A DNA stretch of 64,000 nt, taken from positions 3,821,454 to 3,885,453 of the forward strand of contig JAJEKV010000033.1 in assembly GCA_021234155.1 (NCBI GenBank), written 5' to 3'. Below the pieces are notes generated by a model, which made no database searches, had not been told where the DNA came from, and saw only the letters and a list, made by a program, of their open reading frames with translations. Positions 34,743 to 45,438 of this stretch are shown in pieces. The position numbers and the translations under genes were made by a program. How positions within the stretch are numbered: position 1 is the first letter of the stretch; the number at the start of each line of letters is the position of its first letter. This DNA is from Isoetes taiwanensis. Its lineage: Eukaryota > Streptophyta > Lycopodiopsida > Isoetales > Isoetaceae.

Positions 34743-35119
34743 CTAGCATGTGACTTTGTATGACTTGGCATTGGCAACTTGGGTGCAATCGATATCATTC
34801 CAGTTGACTTGTGGCGTGCCACCACAATTGGTACCATAGTAGAGCTTGAATGGCTTCCCCTTGAACTTGAACCTGTAGGCAACATCAGTTTTGCTAAAGT
34901 TGACACATCGATCGGCACACTTGATGGTCTTAAGAACGTTATAGCAGTTTGGATCTTTATAAATTATTGCCTCGCTATGACCATGATGGTAATGGGCGCG
35001 TGCAATGGATGCATGAAAGATTAGAAAGACCGCCAGAGTAGCCAGAAAAAGAACTTTGTAGGACGCCTTGAAAAAAAAAGGGAACCTTGTGAGTGTGAGA
35101 ATTCAAATTTGCTTACCAT
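34743..35119 (-). CDS. Secreted six-cysteine MiAMP1-like antimicrobial peptide
   Basis: The proposed coding sequence joins 35117-35119 (ATG alone) to 34743-35066 across a 50-bp intron (GTAAGC...TTTTTCAAG). It gives 108 residues. Residues 1-25 (MASYKVLFLATLAVFLIFHA, then SIARA) form a signal peptide, followed by a His-rich HYHHGH. Cysteines lie at 42, 51, 55, 82, 95 and 108. The region FKFKGKPFKLYYGTNCGG and the end AKSYKVTC line up with the MiAMP1 (beta-barrelin) family, which has a similar aromatic/glycine stretch before its fourth cysteine and a terminal cysteine. The likely role is apoplastic defence against microbes. If the T9 run at 35071-35079 were T10, the reading frame would be continuous and no intron would be needed. 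A TATA box lies upstream. Confidence 0.65.
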
Positions 35120-35176
35120 GCTAGTTGCTTGAGCTTGCTTCGAGTGCGTTGTGTTTGCTGCATCAAGGGATGTCAT

Positions 35177-35186
35177 GTATATATAG
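35177..35186 (-). promoter_or_regulatory. TATA box of the MiAMP1-like gene
   Basis: CTATATATAC on the minus strand lies about 60 bp upstream of the proposed ATG at 35119. Confidence 0.55.
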
Positions 35187-35280
35187 CCAAAGATGGCGGC
35201 CTTGTCTTAGTCTCCATTTAGTGTAGGCAAAGATAGCCGCCTTGCCTTAGTATGATGGTTGTGTTCTAGCTCACGTTGTG

Positions 35281-35407
35281 CTTTGGTTTAAGGGCTTTGG
35301 CCCATGTTCTTGTTTGGACTTCGGTCCAGGACTTCGGTCCCTTATGTACTTGGTCCCATAACCCGATTGGGTTCCGTGGACGTTAAAAATTTTTCCTTCC
35401 TTCCTTA
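35281..35407 (+). mobile_element. Retroposon 3' segment, copy 4
   Basis: GGTCCCATAACCCGATTGGG leads to CCGTGGACGTTAAAAAT and a TTCC repeat tail. The 5' part differs from the other copies (two CTTCGGTCC units). Confidence 0.55.
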
Positions 35408-35989
35408 GTAGACATCACGATTTATGATGCTTGCGACCGAGAAACTTGTAAATACGTGTTTCAGAAAAACGCCACCACTTTTTAGTTTTACTCTTCGCCA
35501 TTTTCCTGCAGACCTGCATCATTTTTACTTTTACTCCGTTCGTATTTCATCTGCGGCCATTTTCGTTGTGTATGGCGTTTTCTGGCAGGTGCGCCTTTTC
35601 ATGAGAACTGCCTTGCATTGCATCAGGTGACTCTGCTGTTTTGATTCATGCAGATTTTGACGATTTTAATTCATGCAATTTTTTCTGGTCCATCTAGCAT
35701 CAGATTCTTTGCTTGCAAAAGAAACACATTCCATTTGACGTCCTTGCATTTTCAAGCCAGTTAGGTGCATGAATTAACTACTCCATGAAGAAGTAGCCAG
35801 TTTTAGTGCAGAAGTCCAGGTCTTTGAGAAACTGCAGCATTGATGAGGTAAAAATCACAGAAATATGCATTTCATTTCTAAAACATATTACATTCTTTGT
35901 AAGAGTCTGATCATTTGTAAGTCATGCCCATCTGATCATTTCTAAAACCTATCACATTCTTTGCAAGCCTCTGATGGATATGATACAGA

Positions 35990-36173
35990 TCATGCCTGGC
36001 ATGTCTCTACGAGAATTGTTGATTCGCTTGTGCTTATATTTATCGGGATATATGCCAAAAATGGGCAACTTAAGGAAGCTCTTGGAGCCTTCCAACAAAT
36101 GCAACAAATGGACTAACACCTGATAAGGTCACTTATCTTCGCGTTTTAAACTCATGTTGTGGCATATTTGTAG
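35990..36173 (+). pseudogene. PPR protein pseudogene, left part
   Basis: The frame encodes YAKNGQLKEALGAFQQMQQM, then a frame change and PDKVTYLRVLNSCCGIFVG. These are one and a half pentatricopeptide repeats of the plant PLS type. The sequence is cut at 36173 by the MULE, and the next PPR motif appears beyond 45447. Organelle RNA processing is the family role, but this copy has stops and frame changes and cannot be functional. Confidence 0.65.
36165..36173. repeat. Target-site duplication, left (TATTTGTAG)
   Basis: This 9-bp direct repeat matches 45439-45447 perfectly and directly abuts the terminal inverted repeat. Nine base pairs is the standard Mutator-type duplication. Confidence 0.9.
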
Positions 36174-36448
36174 GGAAGTCCGTATATGTCATCCGGGATG
36201 TGGTTTATCCGGACAAATCTGCGGTGGTTTTTCCGGACTTCCGGAATCAGCCACCCCCATCCCATCCGATCCCATCCGATCCCCATGGCATGCCTCATTC
36301 AACGTCGCTGCATGGCATACCCACATGGATCATCACCCATCCATGCTAATCTCTCATTAAATCCACATTCTCCCATTCCTGCCACAATGGTACAATCCTG
36401 CCACAAAGGTACATCAGGTACTTGCCTCACACCACTCGAATCAGATCA
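36174..36448 (+). repeat. MULE terminal inverted repeat, left
   Basis: It pairs with 45185-45438 inverted. Within the repeat, CCGGACTTCC at about 36232 is an inverted copy of the terminal GGAAGTCCG. Tandem ATCCCATCCG units follow. Confidence 0.88.
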
Positions 36449-36531
36449 TTAAATACAAAAATAGAATTCAAGTTACATATACCTTTCACGCCGGATTGGG
36501 TCAATTTTGAAGAGGAAATTGAATTTCCCTT

Positions 36532-39272
36532 ATGGGTGTTACCGGTGATACTCTGTTTGAACAGGCGCCAAGGCGCAGGGACAGCACCATTCATCCTCAA
36601 AGTCCGGCGATGGAGGCGGACTCCGTGGATCCGGATGTATTGCAGGTGTGGTTATAACTCCAGTTTATAGTTTTGAAAGATTAAAAGCAAGTTAACTAGC
36701 ATCCCCACTGATTCCGCTTTGTTTACTTCAGTAGGTCGCACCCTAATCCGCATCCAAGAACCTCCCACCTCCTCCTTTTCAGGAAAGACACGGGACTGGG
36801 ATATCAAGATCACCACAATGTGGTAAGCAATCCAGAGATCCGCTTACATTCTTTGTTCAATGCTGCCATATCCCCACAGACAGAGTTCCTGATTTTATCA
36901 AGGGGGAGCAGAATGTTCCCGGTTGTAATACAACTTTCTACAAGCGTGCCACTCAGGGAAGAGATCATGCAAAGAAGAAGGTCGACGAAACACAGCCCAT
37001 TTGAAGATTATCAAGTGAGTGATTTTTCGTTGGTGCGGTGGTTAATCCGACATAGGTCCTTAGGTTGACATAGGTGGTTAATCCTTGTTTGTCTGGACTT
37101 TCAGTGTGTGTTATTGTGTGAAATTATTGTCACTAACATTGGCTTGTTGTTGTAGATATTGGTGTAGTTATGGGCCAAAAGATTTGCGCAACCAAGCTCG
37201 GGAAGTAAAAAGCAAGACAACGAAGGCCCTTTGTCGCTTTGAAGCCAAGAAAGAGGATCCCACTACAAGAAAAGACAAAGGGGAATGAGTATCAAGCGGG
37301 TGCAGGTGTCATTTCACCGTGAAGCAACTATACCAACCCCTATGCACTAAGATCACGCATACCATGTGATGGAGCATATTGATGTACATGGGAAAATTTG
37401 CCATGGGACACGGGATCCCCAATGCGTGAGGACCAGGCATGAAGTTGCCCCTTGGTTGTCTATGGAGAAGAGGGCTTGGGCTAGGAACCTCCTACTTAAG
37501 AATCATACCCCGCAAGAGGTCTACCGACAGCATGAAGAGGAATGGGCCTTGAAGAAGAGAATGGATCCCAATTGTGAGAAGACTAGAGATCAATTTCTTG
37601 ACATGGACGACCTTCACAACCTCTCTCGCAAGGTTGCCAAGGATACTTGGATGCTCCACGAAGATGTTGCTCTAAGTATAAGGATGTGGGTGGAGCTACA
37701 TGCGGACAGTGTTTTTATCTATCAAGAGGGAGTTCCTTTTGTCTTGGGTATCATGACTCCTTTCCAAAGAAAAATTTTGTTGGAGCACGGTAGAGAGAAT
37801 ACTGTGGCCATGGACTCTACCTTCAAAACAAATGACCATTGCTATAGCCTGTACACCTTACTTGTTTATGATAGCCATGGCAATGGTGTCCCCATTTGTT
37901 GGGTTCTCTCTTCTAGTCACTCCGAGGAGGATATCAAACCATGGCTTCTTGCTATGAAAGAGCACATCCACCATGTAGACCCGACTTGGAAGCCCTCTTG
38001 TTTCATTGTTGATGATGCCAAGGCTGAAATCAACTCATTGGAAGAGGTTTGGCCGGAAGCTAGAATACAGTTGTGCATTTGGCATGTTCGAAGAAACTGG
38101 ATGAAATTCCTTCTTAAGCGAGTGAAGAACAAGAAGATCAGGGGTGAGATGTTCAAAGATCTCGGCCATATTATGTATGGCACACATGTTGATGGAGATG
38201 GAAGGTTTGGTAAGGAATACATGGAAGAATGTAGAAGAGAGGCATTAAGGCTTCTAGATGAATTCAAGGTTAAGTACAAAGGGTGGAAGAGGTTGATCAA
38301 GTACATGAATAGGGTTTGGACCAATAATATCACCCATTGGATCATTGCCACAAGGATGTATCCTCATGCCAACCAGGAGACAAATGCTGCAATAGAGGCA
38401 TATCATAACCAGATGAAGAGAAGGCTAGGTTTATCAAAGCATGCTTTAAGAGGAAGGAGAATTGATTGGTTGATATACATGTTGACTTGTAGATTGGAGA
38501 CCCATTTGTTATATGATAGGTTCAAGAAAGATGAAGGGTTCAAAGTGAATAGGAAACAGGAGCACATTGTTGAAACAGCAATCATAGGTGCAAGAGTCAT
38601 TCCGCATTTTTGGCCGCCGATGGTTGGATTTCAAGGCTGGTAGAGCAGAAGTATGGAGTCAAAATATGGATGCATGGGCCGAGGATAGAGAAGCTGTGCC
38701 TTACCTAGTGGATGTTGCCCACGAGCATTGGTCTTCTTGTGATTGTCCATGGGGGATGAAAGGCAACATGTGCAAGCACCAAGTGAAAGTGATCCAAATG
38801 ATGGCCAATTACAAGGAGGAGGACATTTTAAGAGTGTGTGGAACTCTACATGGCTCTCAAGTCAAGGGCTTTAGAGAACTTGAGGTATTTTGGGGAGGCA
38901 TATGATGATGATCCTATCGATACTACTACCTTCAATGGTGAGGATGATATTGAAGGTGACACATTGGGGGCTGATGATATTTGTGAGGAGGAAAGCCTTC
39001 CCAAGACAACAACTCGAACTTGCAAGCTAGCATCCATGCCACTATTTCCCATATTGCCTCTACCATATCTACTACCCCCCTCAATTGGCATTGCAAAGCT
39101 GACTTCTGTTACGTGAAGTTAGTTTGAAGTTGGAGAGGTTAATGAGTAGTACACTAACCATGGGATCAACCCCAAGTCTACAAGTGGTAGAGGACTTCAA
39201 TGGCAAAACATTGGCTAGACCAGTTCCCTTTGTGGAGGGTACCAAGAAGAGGATGAAGATCAAGCAGTGTTA
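36532..39272 (+). CDS. MULE transposase with SWIM zinc finger (frame-broken or mis-sequenced)
   Basis: A likely first exon starts MGVTGDTLFEQAPRRRD at 36532 and ends CAG/GTGTGG. Later exons give VPDFIKGEQNVPGCNTTFY, YWCSYGPKDLRNQ and a CRCHFTVKQLY zinc-ligand region before the long frame 37366-38643. That frame has the MULE core: AMDSTFKTNDHCYSLYTLLV (first catalytic Asp), FIVDDAKAE (second Asp) and LCIWHVRRNW (the conserved C/H region). After a frame change near 38630 comes the SWIM finger CDCPWGMKGNMCKHQ (about 38730-38780), then an acidic tail and a basic end (KKRMKIKQC) near 39270. Frame changes at about 37020, 37355 and 38630 mean that the gene is recently dead or carries indel errors. 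Confidence 0.8.
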
Positions 39273-39339
39273 GTGTGTTCTCTCCTGAATGTGAGAGCCG
39301 ATTCAAGAGTGAAATTGATTTGTCAAGAGTTAATGAGGA

Positions 39340-40545
39340 CATGTTTAAATAGGACTTGTTTAATCAGGACATAGGTCCTGGGGTTAATCAAGACAGAATG
39401 ACAAGAAACCTAATGACAAGAACAATTTTCAAATAAGAAGTCATTTCATTTATAACAAAAAAAAAAGCCCAAGAGAGCGATTCACATGTACGTAATGTAC
39501 CGTAGGATTACCAAGATAACAAATTTAACATTATGCACCAAAAAAAAGAGGTCAGAGAGGTTAGAGAAGCTTCTTCATTTCTTCAAACTCGGCTTCATCC
39601 TCCGAGTAATCAGAACAGCTACCTGCAGTGGAGGCTTTCGAGGAGACTTCCAGATCTTCAATTCCCTCTTCCTGGACTCCTCGGAGGAAGGCATCGCCAA
39701 AAAAAGGCCTCGGAAGAGTCGAGTCTTCTAAGGCCTCCTCCTCCCTCACAGAGGTGTAGTCAGATGATGAATCAGAGGAGGAGAAATCAGAGTAATCCTT
39801 GCAGGATTCTGCCTCCGACTCCTCAAATGGCCCGGAATTACCTGGTGCCATCAGGAACCCCTGCAACGCCTGCACAAAAGGCACATCCAGCAATTTTCTC
39901 CTCTTAGGAGAAGAAGAAGAGGGAAGGTCCCTTTTCGCAGGTGCCATCTGCAACGCCTGCGCAAAAGGCACATCCAGTAATTTTCTCCTCTTAGGAGAAG
40001 AAGGAGAAGAAAGATCGCCTTCCGCTGCCAATCGCTTCGACATCTTCCTCCGGCAATGAAAATTGTGTCAAATGAAAATTCGAAGTCAGTATATAACCTA
40101 AAAAATTCGTAGTTAATCTAAAAAATTTCGTATTCGTATGTTAACCTAAAAAATTTCGTATTCGTATGTTAACCTAAAAAATTTCGTATATATAACCTAA
40201 AAAATTTCGTATTTATAAGCTAGAAAATAGAGTATATATAAGCTAGATAATCCTTACAACAAAATTGAACGTTTATTTGTTTTGAGATTAGCAACCCTTA
40301 AACAAATTTCGCAAGATGAAATGTGGATAATGCCTTTACACTTTTCACAAGCCAATTTTTTAGGTTAGAGATGAATTGGTAGAACAAGGTGAGGTGGCAA
40401 ATAAATGACGAGGTGGCAAACACTACAAGGTCGTGAATTTCAAACCCTTAACAATTTTCACAAGTGTTTAATTAGGACATAGGTCCTCAGTGTTTAATCA
40501 GGACATAGGTCCCCAGTGTTTAATCAGGACATAGGTCCCCAATGC
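39340..40545 (-). repeat. Inverted outlying satellite monomers
   Basis: TTAATCAGGACATAGGTCC occurs once near 39363 and in a three-unit cluster at about 40466-40540. It is the reverse complement of the main array monomer (GGACCTATGTCCTGATTAA). The element therefore carries the same monomer in both orientations on either side of its accessory genes. Confidence 0.75.
39561..40043 (-). CDS. MULE accessory protein with duplicated NLS motif, acidic C-terminus
   Basis: This is an intact 160-codon frame. Residues 11-61 carry two copies of the motif SSPKRRKLLDVPFxQALQ, the KRRK part being a classical nuclear-localisation signal. The rest is rich in Ser, Asp and Glu (ESEAESCKDYSDFSSSDSSS). No known domain was recognised. 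Position and orientation (opposite strand, convergent with the transposase) recall second genes of other Mutator-type elements, such as the one needed for reinsertion in maize MuDR, but there is no sequence evidence of homology. Reduced versions of the element's satellite flank it. Confidence 0.5.
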   Translation of the reverse strand: MSKRLAAEGDLSSPSSPKRRKLLDVPFAQALQMAPAKRDLPSSSSPKRRKLLDVPFVQALQGFLMAPGNSGPFEESEAESCKDYSDFSSSDSSSDYTSVREEEALEDSTLPRPFFGDAFLRGVQEEGIEDLEVSSKASTAGSCSDYSEDEAEFEEMKKLL

Positions 40546-41151
40546 TCAAAACTGGAAGCCTCTGCCATGTTGATGACAAATTCCCCTCTCTTCTCTGCTC
40601 CCCAGGCCCACAAAGGGCTTCGTATATGGAGGGGCCATTGGCAATTATAAGAGAGATTGGGACCACCGACCTTTTTGGTAGATTTGCCCTTCCTCTTCGA
40701 TGCTGACTTGAACATGGTGTTCAGATCCTCCACCTTCTGCACAAAATCAAAGCTCAGTAGGAAATCTGAATTCAGAGTTAGTACTGTCCGTGTTGCGCTG
40801 CTGGCACTTGCGGGGGCTTCAATATCTTCGAGATTGACAAGATTGACTGGGATTTGCCGAATTGGGGAGCTGGGCTCCCCCATATCAGAATCTGGTAACT
40901 TTTCCTTAGGCTTCACAGGAGCATCCAAACATACTTCCAGTGTGATTTTGTCTGTAGCTTCTGTCAATTTGGTCACAGGAGTCGAAGGAGATGTCGGCTC
41001 TCACTCTTTGGAGTGCAGACCCGAGAACTTCGGCCCAGAACTCTTCCATGCAATTCTTTATCTCCCTGTCATATTCCTCCTCATTCCATTCCCTGTCCGA
41101 TTGATAATCAATATTGTATGTATCTTTAATGTTTTTCTTGTACAGGGCCAT
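40524..41151 (-). CDS. MULE cargo ORF, charged protein, frame-split
   Basis: The frame from 41151 begins MALYKKNIKDTYNIDYQSDR and passes DREIKNCMEEFWAEVLGSAL. Near 40985 the protein-like composition moves to another frame: TKLTEATDKITLEVCLDAPV, then IPVNLVNLEDIEAPA, LLSFDFVQKVEDLNTMF and the basic KSASKRKGKSTKK. An intron or a frameshift separates the parts. No family was recognised. It lies on the strand opposite to the transposase. Confidence 0.4.
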
Positions 41152-41587
41152 TTTTTTTTTTCTTATCCCCGTCCCACTCCAGCAGCTCTTCTCTCGACAT
41201 ACTCCTGTGCATATCTCTGAATGGCTGCCTCTTTCTCTGACCCGTCAGCCATGTTTTCCACCAGTTGGGCTCCTATGAGAAGCGCATCCACCTTCGACCT
41301 CTTCAAAAATCTTTTTCGATTGACCCTCCACCTGTATTGAGCATCAATCCTATATTTCCACAGTATTTAGTCGGTCCGCGGCACGGTCTTCTCTCTTCTA
41401 CATTTGGGCTGCGCCACCATTCTTCTACCTTTGGAGAGCATCCACACTTTTTTTATGCCAGTCATGGGCCTGTTCAAGATGTTTCTGGAGTCGCTCTCTC
41501 CTCTGTGATGACCAAGCACAACCCTGGAACAAGCAGCAATGCTTGCTTTTCTTCTTGGAGTAATAGTACCTCCGCTCCCAAGCCTCC

Positions 41588-41988
41588 TCATCTATTTAAG
41601 TCCTCCTCGGAATGCAAGGCATCAACCTCCTCGGAGGGAGCGGCCCCCTCGTTCCCCGTCCGGCCCTCCTTGCCCTCTTCACTATCCTCTGGCCGGGGAT
41701 GCATTATTGTTTTCTCGTGGCCCCTTCTGCGAGGTGGGAAATTCTTGAGGTCTCTCGAGGGCGGCGGCCGCTTCCTCCGTCGATGGCAAATCGACTCCTC
41801 TTCTTCTCCAGAGGATTCAGCTCCAGAATCCTCATCCGGCCGGTTTTCGTGAACCCACATCCGCCTCTGTCAGACGCTGAAGTCAAGAAGGATCCGACTC
41901 TGGGCCATGGTCTGCACATTGCTCGCCGGAACTGGTCTGGGCGCTCGCCATAGCCAAAAGCTTCGTTGCAAAAGAAAGGCCCGCCCAA
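41588..41988 (-). CDS. MULE cargo ORF, acidic and basic patches
   Basis: Two overlapping frames (41704-41988 and 41588-41860) may be exons of one gene. The second has an acidic run (DEDSGAESSGEEEES), a basic patch (HRRRKRPPPSR) and a second acidic run ending at 41588. The pattern (acidic blocks around an NLS-like patch) resembles the 39561 protein. It is probably the 5' part of the gene continued at 41151. Confidence 0.35.
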
Positions 41989-42149
41989 CTTTCGACCCCA
42001 CTACCAAGTAATGACACTTGGCAAAACACGAGTGGTGTGAGTCACCTCCTATGTAAGAACTGCAGGAAAAGCAATAATGTTCAGATATTTGAATCTTTGG
42101 TCTGCCATGACCATGTCAGACTTAACCACAAGAGATCATTGTCTTCATT

Positions 42150-45045
42150 AACCCTAAACCATGACCAAATTAAACCCAAATTAATCTTGAATAACCATTG
42201 TTCTGAATAACCTTACATTTGTCCTGAATAACCTAAAGGGACATGTGTCCTGATTAACCTTAGAGGACATTTGTCCTGAATAACCATATAGGACCTATGT
42301 CCTGATTAACCTTAGAGGACATGTCATGAATAAATATATAGGACCTATGTCCTGATTAACCTTGAAGGACATTTGTCCTGATTAACCTTAGAGGACATGT
42401 GTCTTCAATAACCATATAGGACCTTGTGTCCTGACTAACCATATAGGACCTATGTCCTGATTAACCTCAAGGGACATGTGTCCTGATTAACCTTAAAGGA
42501 CATTTGTCCTGAATAACCTTAAAGGACCTATGTCCTGATTAACCTTAAAGGACATTTGTCCTGATTAACCTTAGAGGACCTATGTCCTGATTAACCTTAA
42601 AGGACATGTCCTGAATAACCATATAGGACCTATGTCCTGATTAGCCTTAAAGGACATTTGTCCTGAATAACCTTAAAGGAGCTATGTCCTGAATAACCTT
42701 AAAGGACCTATGTCCTGACTAACCTTAGAGGACATGTGTCCTGAATAACCTTAAAGGACCTATGTCCTGATTAACCTTAAAGGACATTTGTCCTGAATAA
42801 CCATATAGGACCTATGTCCTGATTAACCTTAGAGGACATGTCATGAATAACCATATAGGACCTATGTCCTGATTAACCTTGAAGGACATTTGTCCTGATT
42901 AACCTTAGAGGACATGTCCTGAATAACCATATAGGACCTATGTCCTGATTAACCTTGAAGGACATTTGTCCTGAATAACCATATCGACCTATGTCCCGAT
43001 TAGCCTTAAAAGGACATTTGTCCTGGAATAACCTTAAAGGACCTATGTCCTGAATAACCTTAAAGGACCTATGTCCTGACTAACCTTAGAGGACATGTGT
43101 CCTGAATAACCTTAAAGGACCTATGTCCTGAATAACCTTAAAGGACATTTGTCCTGAATAACCATATAGGACCTATGTCCTGGTTAACCTTAAAGGACAT
43201 GTCCTGAATAACCATATAGGACCTATGTCCTGATTAACCTTGAAGGACATTTGTCCTGAATAACCATATAGGACCTATGTCCTGATTAGCCTTAAAGGAC
43301 ATTTGTCCTGAATAACCTTAAAGGACCTATGTCCTGAATAACCTTAAAGGACCTATGTCCTGACTAACCTTAGAGGACATGTGTCCTGAATAACCTTAAA
43401 GGACCTATGTCCTGATTAACCTTAAAGGACATTTGTCCTGAATAACCATATAGGACCTATGTCCTGGTTAACCTTAAAGGACATTTGTCCTGAATAACCA
43501 TATAGGACCTATGTCCTGATTAGCCTTAAAGGACATTTGTCCTGAATAACCTTAAAGGACCTATGTCCTGAATAACCTTAAAGGACCTATGTCCTGACTA
43601 ACCTTAGAGGACATGTGTCCTGAATAACCTTAAAGGACCTATGTCCTGATTAACCTTAAAGGACATTTGTCCTGAATAACCATATAAGACCTATGTCCTG
43701 ATTAACCTTAAGGGACATGTCCTGAATAACCATATAGGACCTATGTCCTGATTAACCTTGAAGGACATTTGTCCTGATTAACCTTGAAGGACATTTGTCC
43801 TGAATAACCATATAGGACCTATGTCCTGATTAGCCTTAAAGGACATTTGTCCTGAATAACCTTAAAGGACCTATGTCCTGAATAACCTTAAAGGACCTAT
43901 GTCCTGACTAACCTTAGAGGACATGTGTCCTGAATAACCATATAGGACCTATGTCCTGATTAACCTTAAAGGACATTTGTCCTGAATAACCATATAGGAC
44001 CTATGTCCTGATTAACCTTAAGGGACATGTCCTGAATAACCATATAGGACCTATGTCCTGATTAACCTTGAAGGACATTTGTCCTCAATAACCATATAGG
44101 ACCTATGTCCTGATTAGCCTTAAAGGACATTTGTCCTGAATAACCTTAAAGGAGCTATGTCCTGAATAACCTTAAAGGACCTATGTCCTGACTAACCTTA
44201 GAGGACATGTGTCCTGAATAACCTTAAAGGACCTATGTCCTGATTAACCTTAAAGGACATTTGTCCTGAATAACCATATAGGACCTATGTCCTGATTAAC
44301 CTTAGAGGACATGTCATGAATAACCATATAGGACCTATGTCCTAATTAACCTTGAAGGACATTTGTCCTGATTAACCTTAGAGGACATGTGTCTTCAATA
44401 ACCATATAGGACATTTGTCCTGAATAACCTTAAAGGAGCTATGTCCTGAATAACCTTAAAGGACCTATGTCCTGAATAACCTTAAAGGACATGTGTCCCA
44501 ATAACCTTAAAGGACCTATGTCCCCGATTAACCTTAAAGGACATTTGTCCTGAATAACCATATAGGACCTATGTCCTGATTAACCTTAGAGGACATGTCA
44601 TGAATAACCATATAGGACCTATGTCCTGATTAACCTTGAAGGACATTTGTCCTGAATAACCATATAGGACCTATGTCCTGATTAGCCTTAAAGGACATTT
44701 GTCCTGAATAACCTTAAAGGACCTATGTCCTGAATAACCTTAAAGGACCAATGTCCTAAATAACCTTAAAGGACCTATGTCCTGATTAACCTTAAAGGAC
44801 ATTTGTCCTGATTAACCTTAGGGGACCTATGTCCTGATTAACCTTAGAGGACATTTGTCTTGAATAACCATATAGGACCTATGTCCTGATTAACCTTAAA
44901 GGGCATTTGTCCTGAATAACCTTAAAGGACCTATGTCCTGATTAACCTGAAGGGACATGTGTCCTGATTAACCTTAGAGGACCTATGTCCTGATTGACCT
45001 TAAAGGATATTTGTCCTCAATAACCATGTCCTGATTAACCTTGTT
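42150..45045 (+). repeat. Internal satellite, ~26-bp palindromic monomers
   Basis: Over 100 head-to-tail monomers follow the form GGACCTATGTCCTGATTAACC plus TTAAA or ATATA. Each has a palindromic core (GGACATTTGTCC, GGACATGTGTCC or GGACCTATGTCC). Variants recur in blocks: the rare GACTAACC variant recurs at about 42717, 43078, 43372, 43597, 43906 and 44190, giving a higher-order period of about 225-360 bp. The array ends near 45045, inside the right terminal region. Confidence 0.92.
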
Positions 45046-45184
45046 TTTTATACCACTTATTTATTTAAAGGAGTGCACTTAATTAAAACATTGTACTAAA
45101 TTTTCAGGTTAGTTGGCCAATCTAATCATGACCTAGTACGATTTGCACCTTTGTGGCAGGTCCCTGATGTACCTTTGTGGCCGG

Positions 45185-45438
45185 ATCTGGTTCGAGTGGT
45201 GTGAGGGATGTACCTGATGTACCATGGTGGGCAGGAAGGCTTTAATGAAAGATTGGCATGGATCCATGCGGGTATGCCATGCAGCGACGTTGAATGAGGC
45301 ATGGGTTGAGGATCCCCAGCATGCCATGGGGATCGGATGGGATCGGATGGGATGGGGGTGGCTGATTCCGGAAGTCCGGAAAAACCACCGCAGATTTGTC
45401 CGGATAAACCACATCCCGGATGACATATACGGACTTCC
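45185..45438 (-). repeat. MULE terminal inverted repeat, right
   Basis: It is the inverse of 36174-36448, with a 20-bp insertion (CTGGGGATCCTCAACCCATG as read on the minus strand). Confidence 0.88.

Larger units (their letters stand above)
36174..45438. mobile_element. Mutator-like element (MULE), 9265 bp
   Basis: The element starts GGAAGTCCGTATATG and ends with its inverse. The terminal inverted repeats are about 275 bp (36174-36448) and 254 bp (45185-45438). They differ by a 20-bp indel and a few substitutions. Inside are a FAR1/MULE-type transposase gene on the plus strand, acidic and NLS-bearing ORFs on the minus strand, and nearly 2.9 kb of satellite. The perfect 9-bp target duplication shows that it transposed as a unit and suggests a fairly recent insertion. 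Confidence 0.88.

Noticed and set aside
34743-35119. Classical plant defensin or lipid-transfer protein
   Set aside because: The six cysteines lack the defensin CxxxC/CxC pattern and the eight-cysteine motif. Spacing and the aromatic stretch fit MiAMP1 better.
37917-38351. 144-codon minus-strand frame
   Set aside because: It is the shadow of the transposase, which has clear MULE motifs on the plus strand.
41265-41953. Long plus-strand frames opposite the MULE cargo
   Set aside because: Ser/Pro-rich antisense of the acidic and basic minus-strand ORFs. No independent support.
42150-45045. CRISPR-like array
   Set aside because: Units are continuous head-to-tail monomers with no unique spacers, in a eukaryotic transposon. 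This is a satellite.
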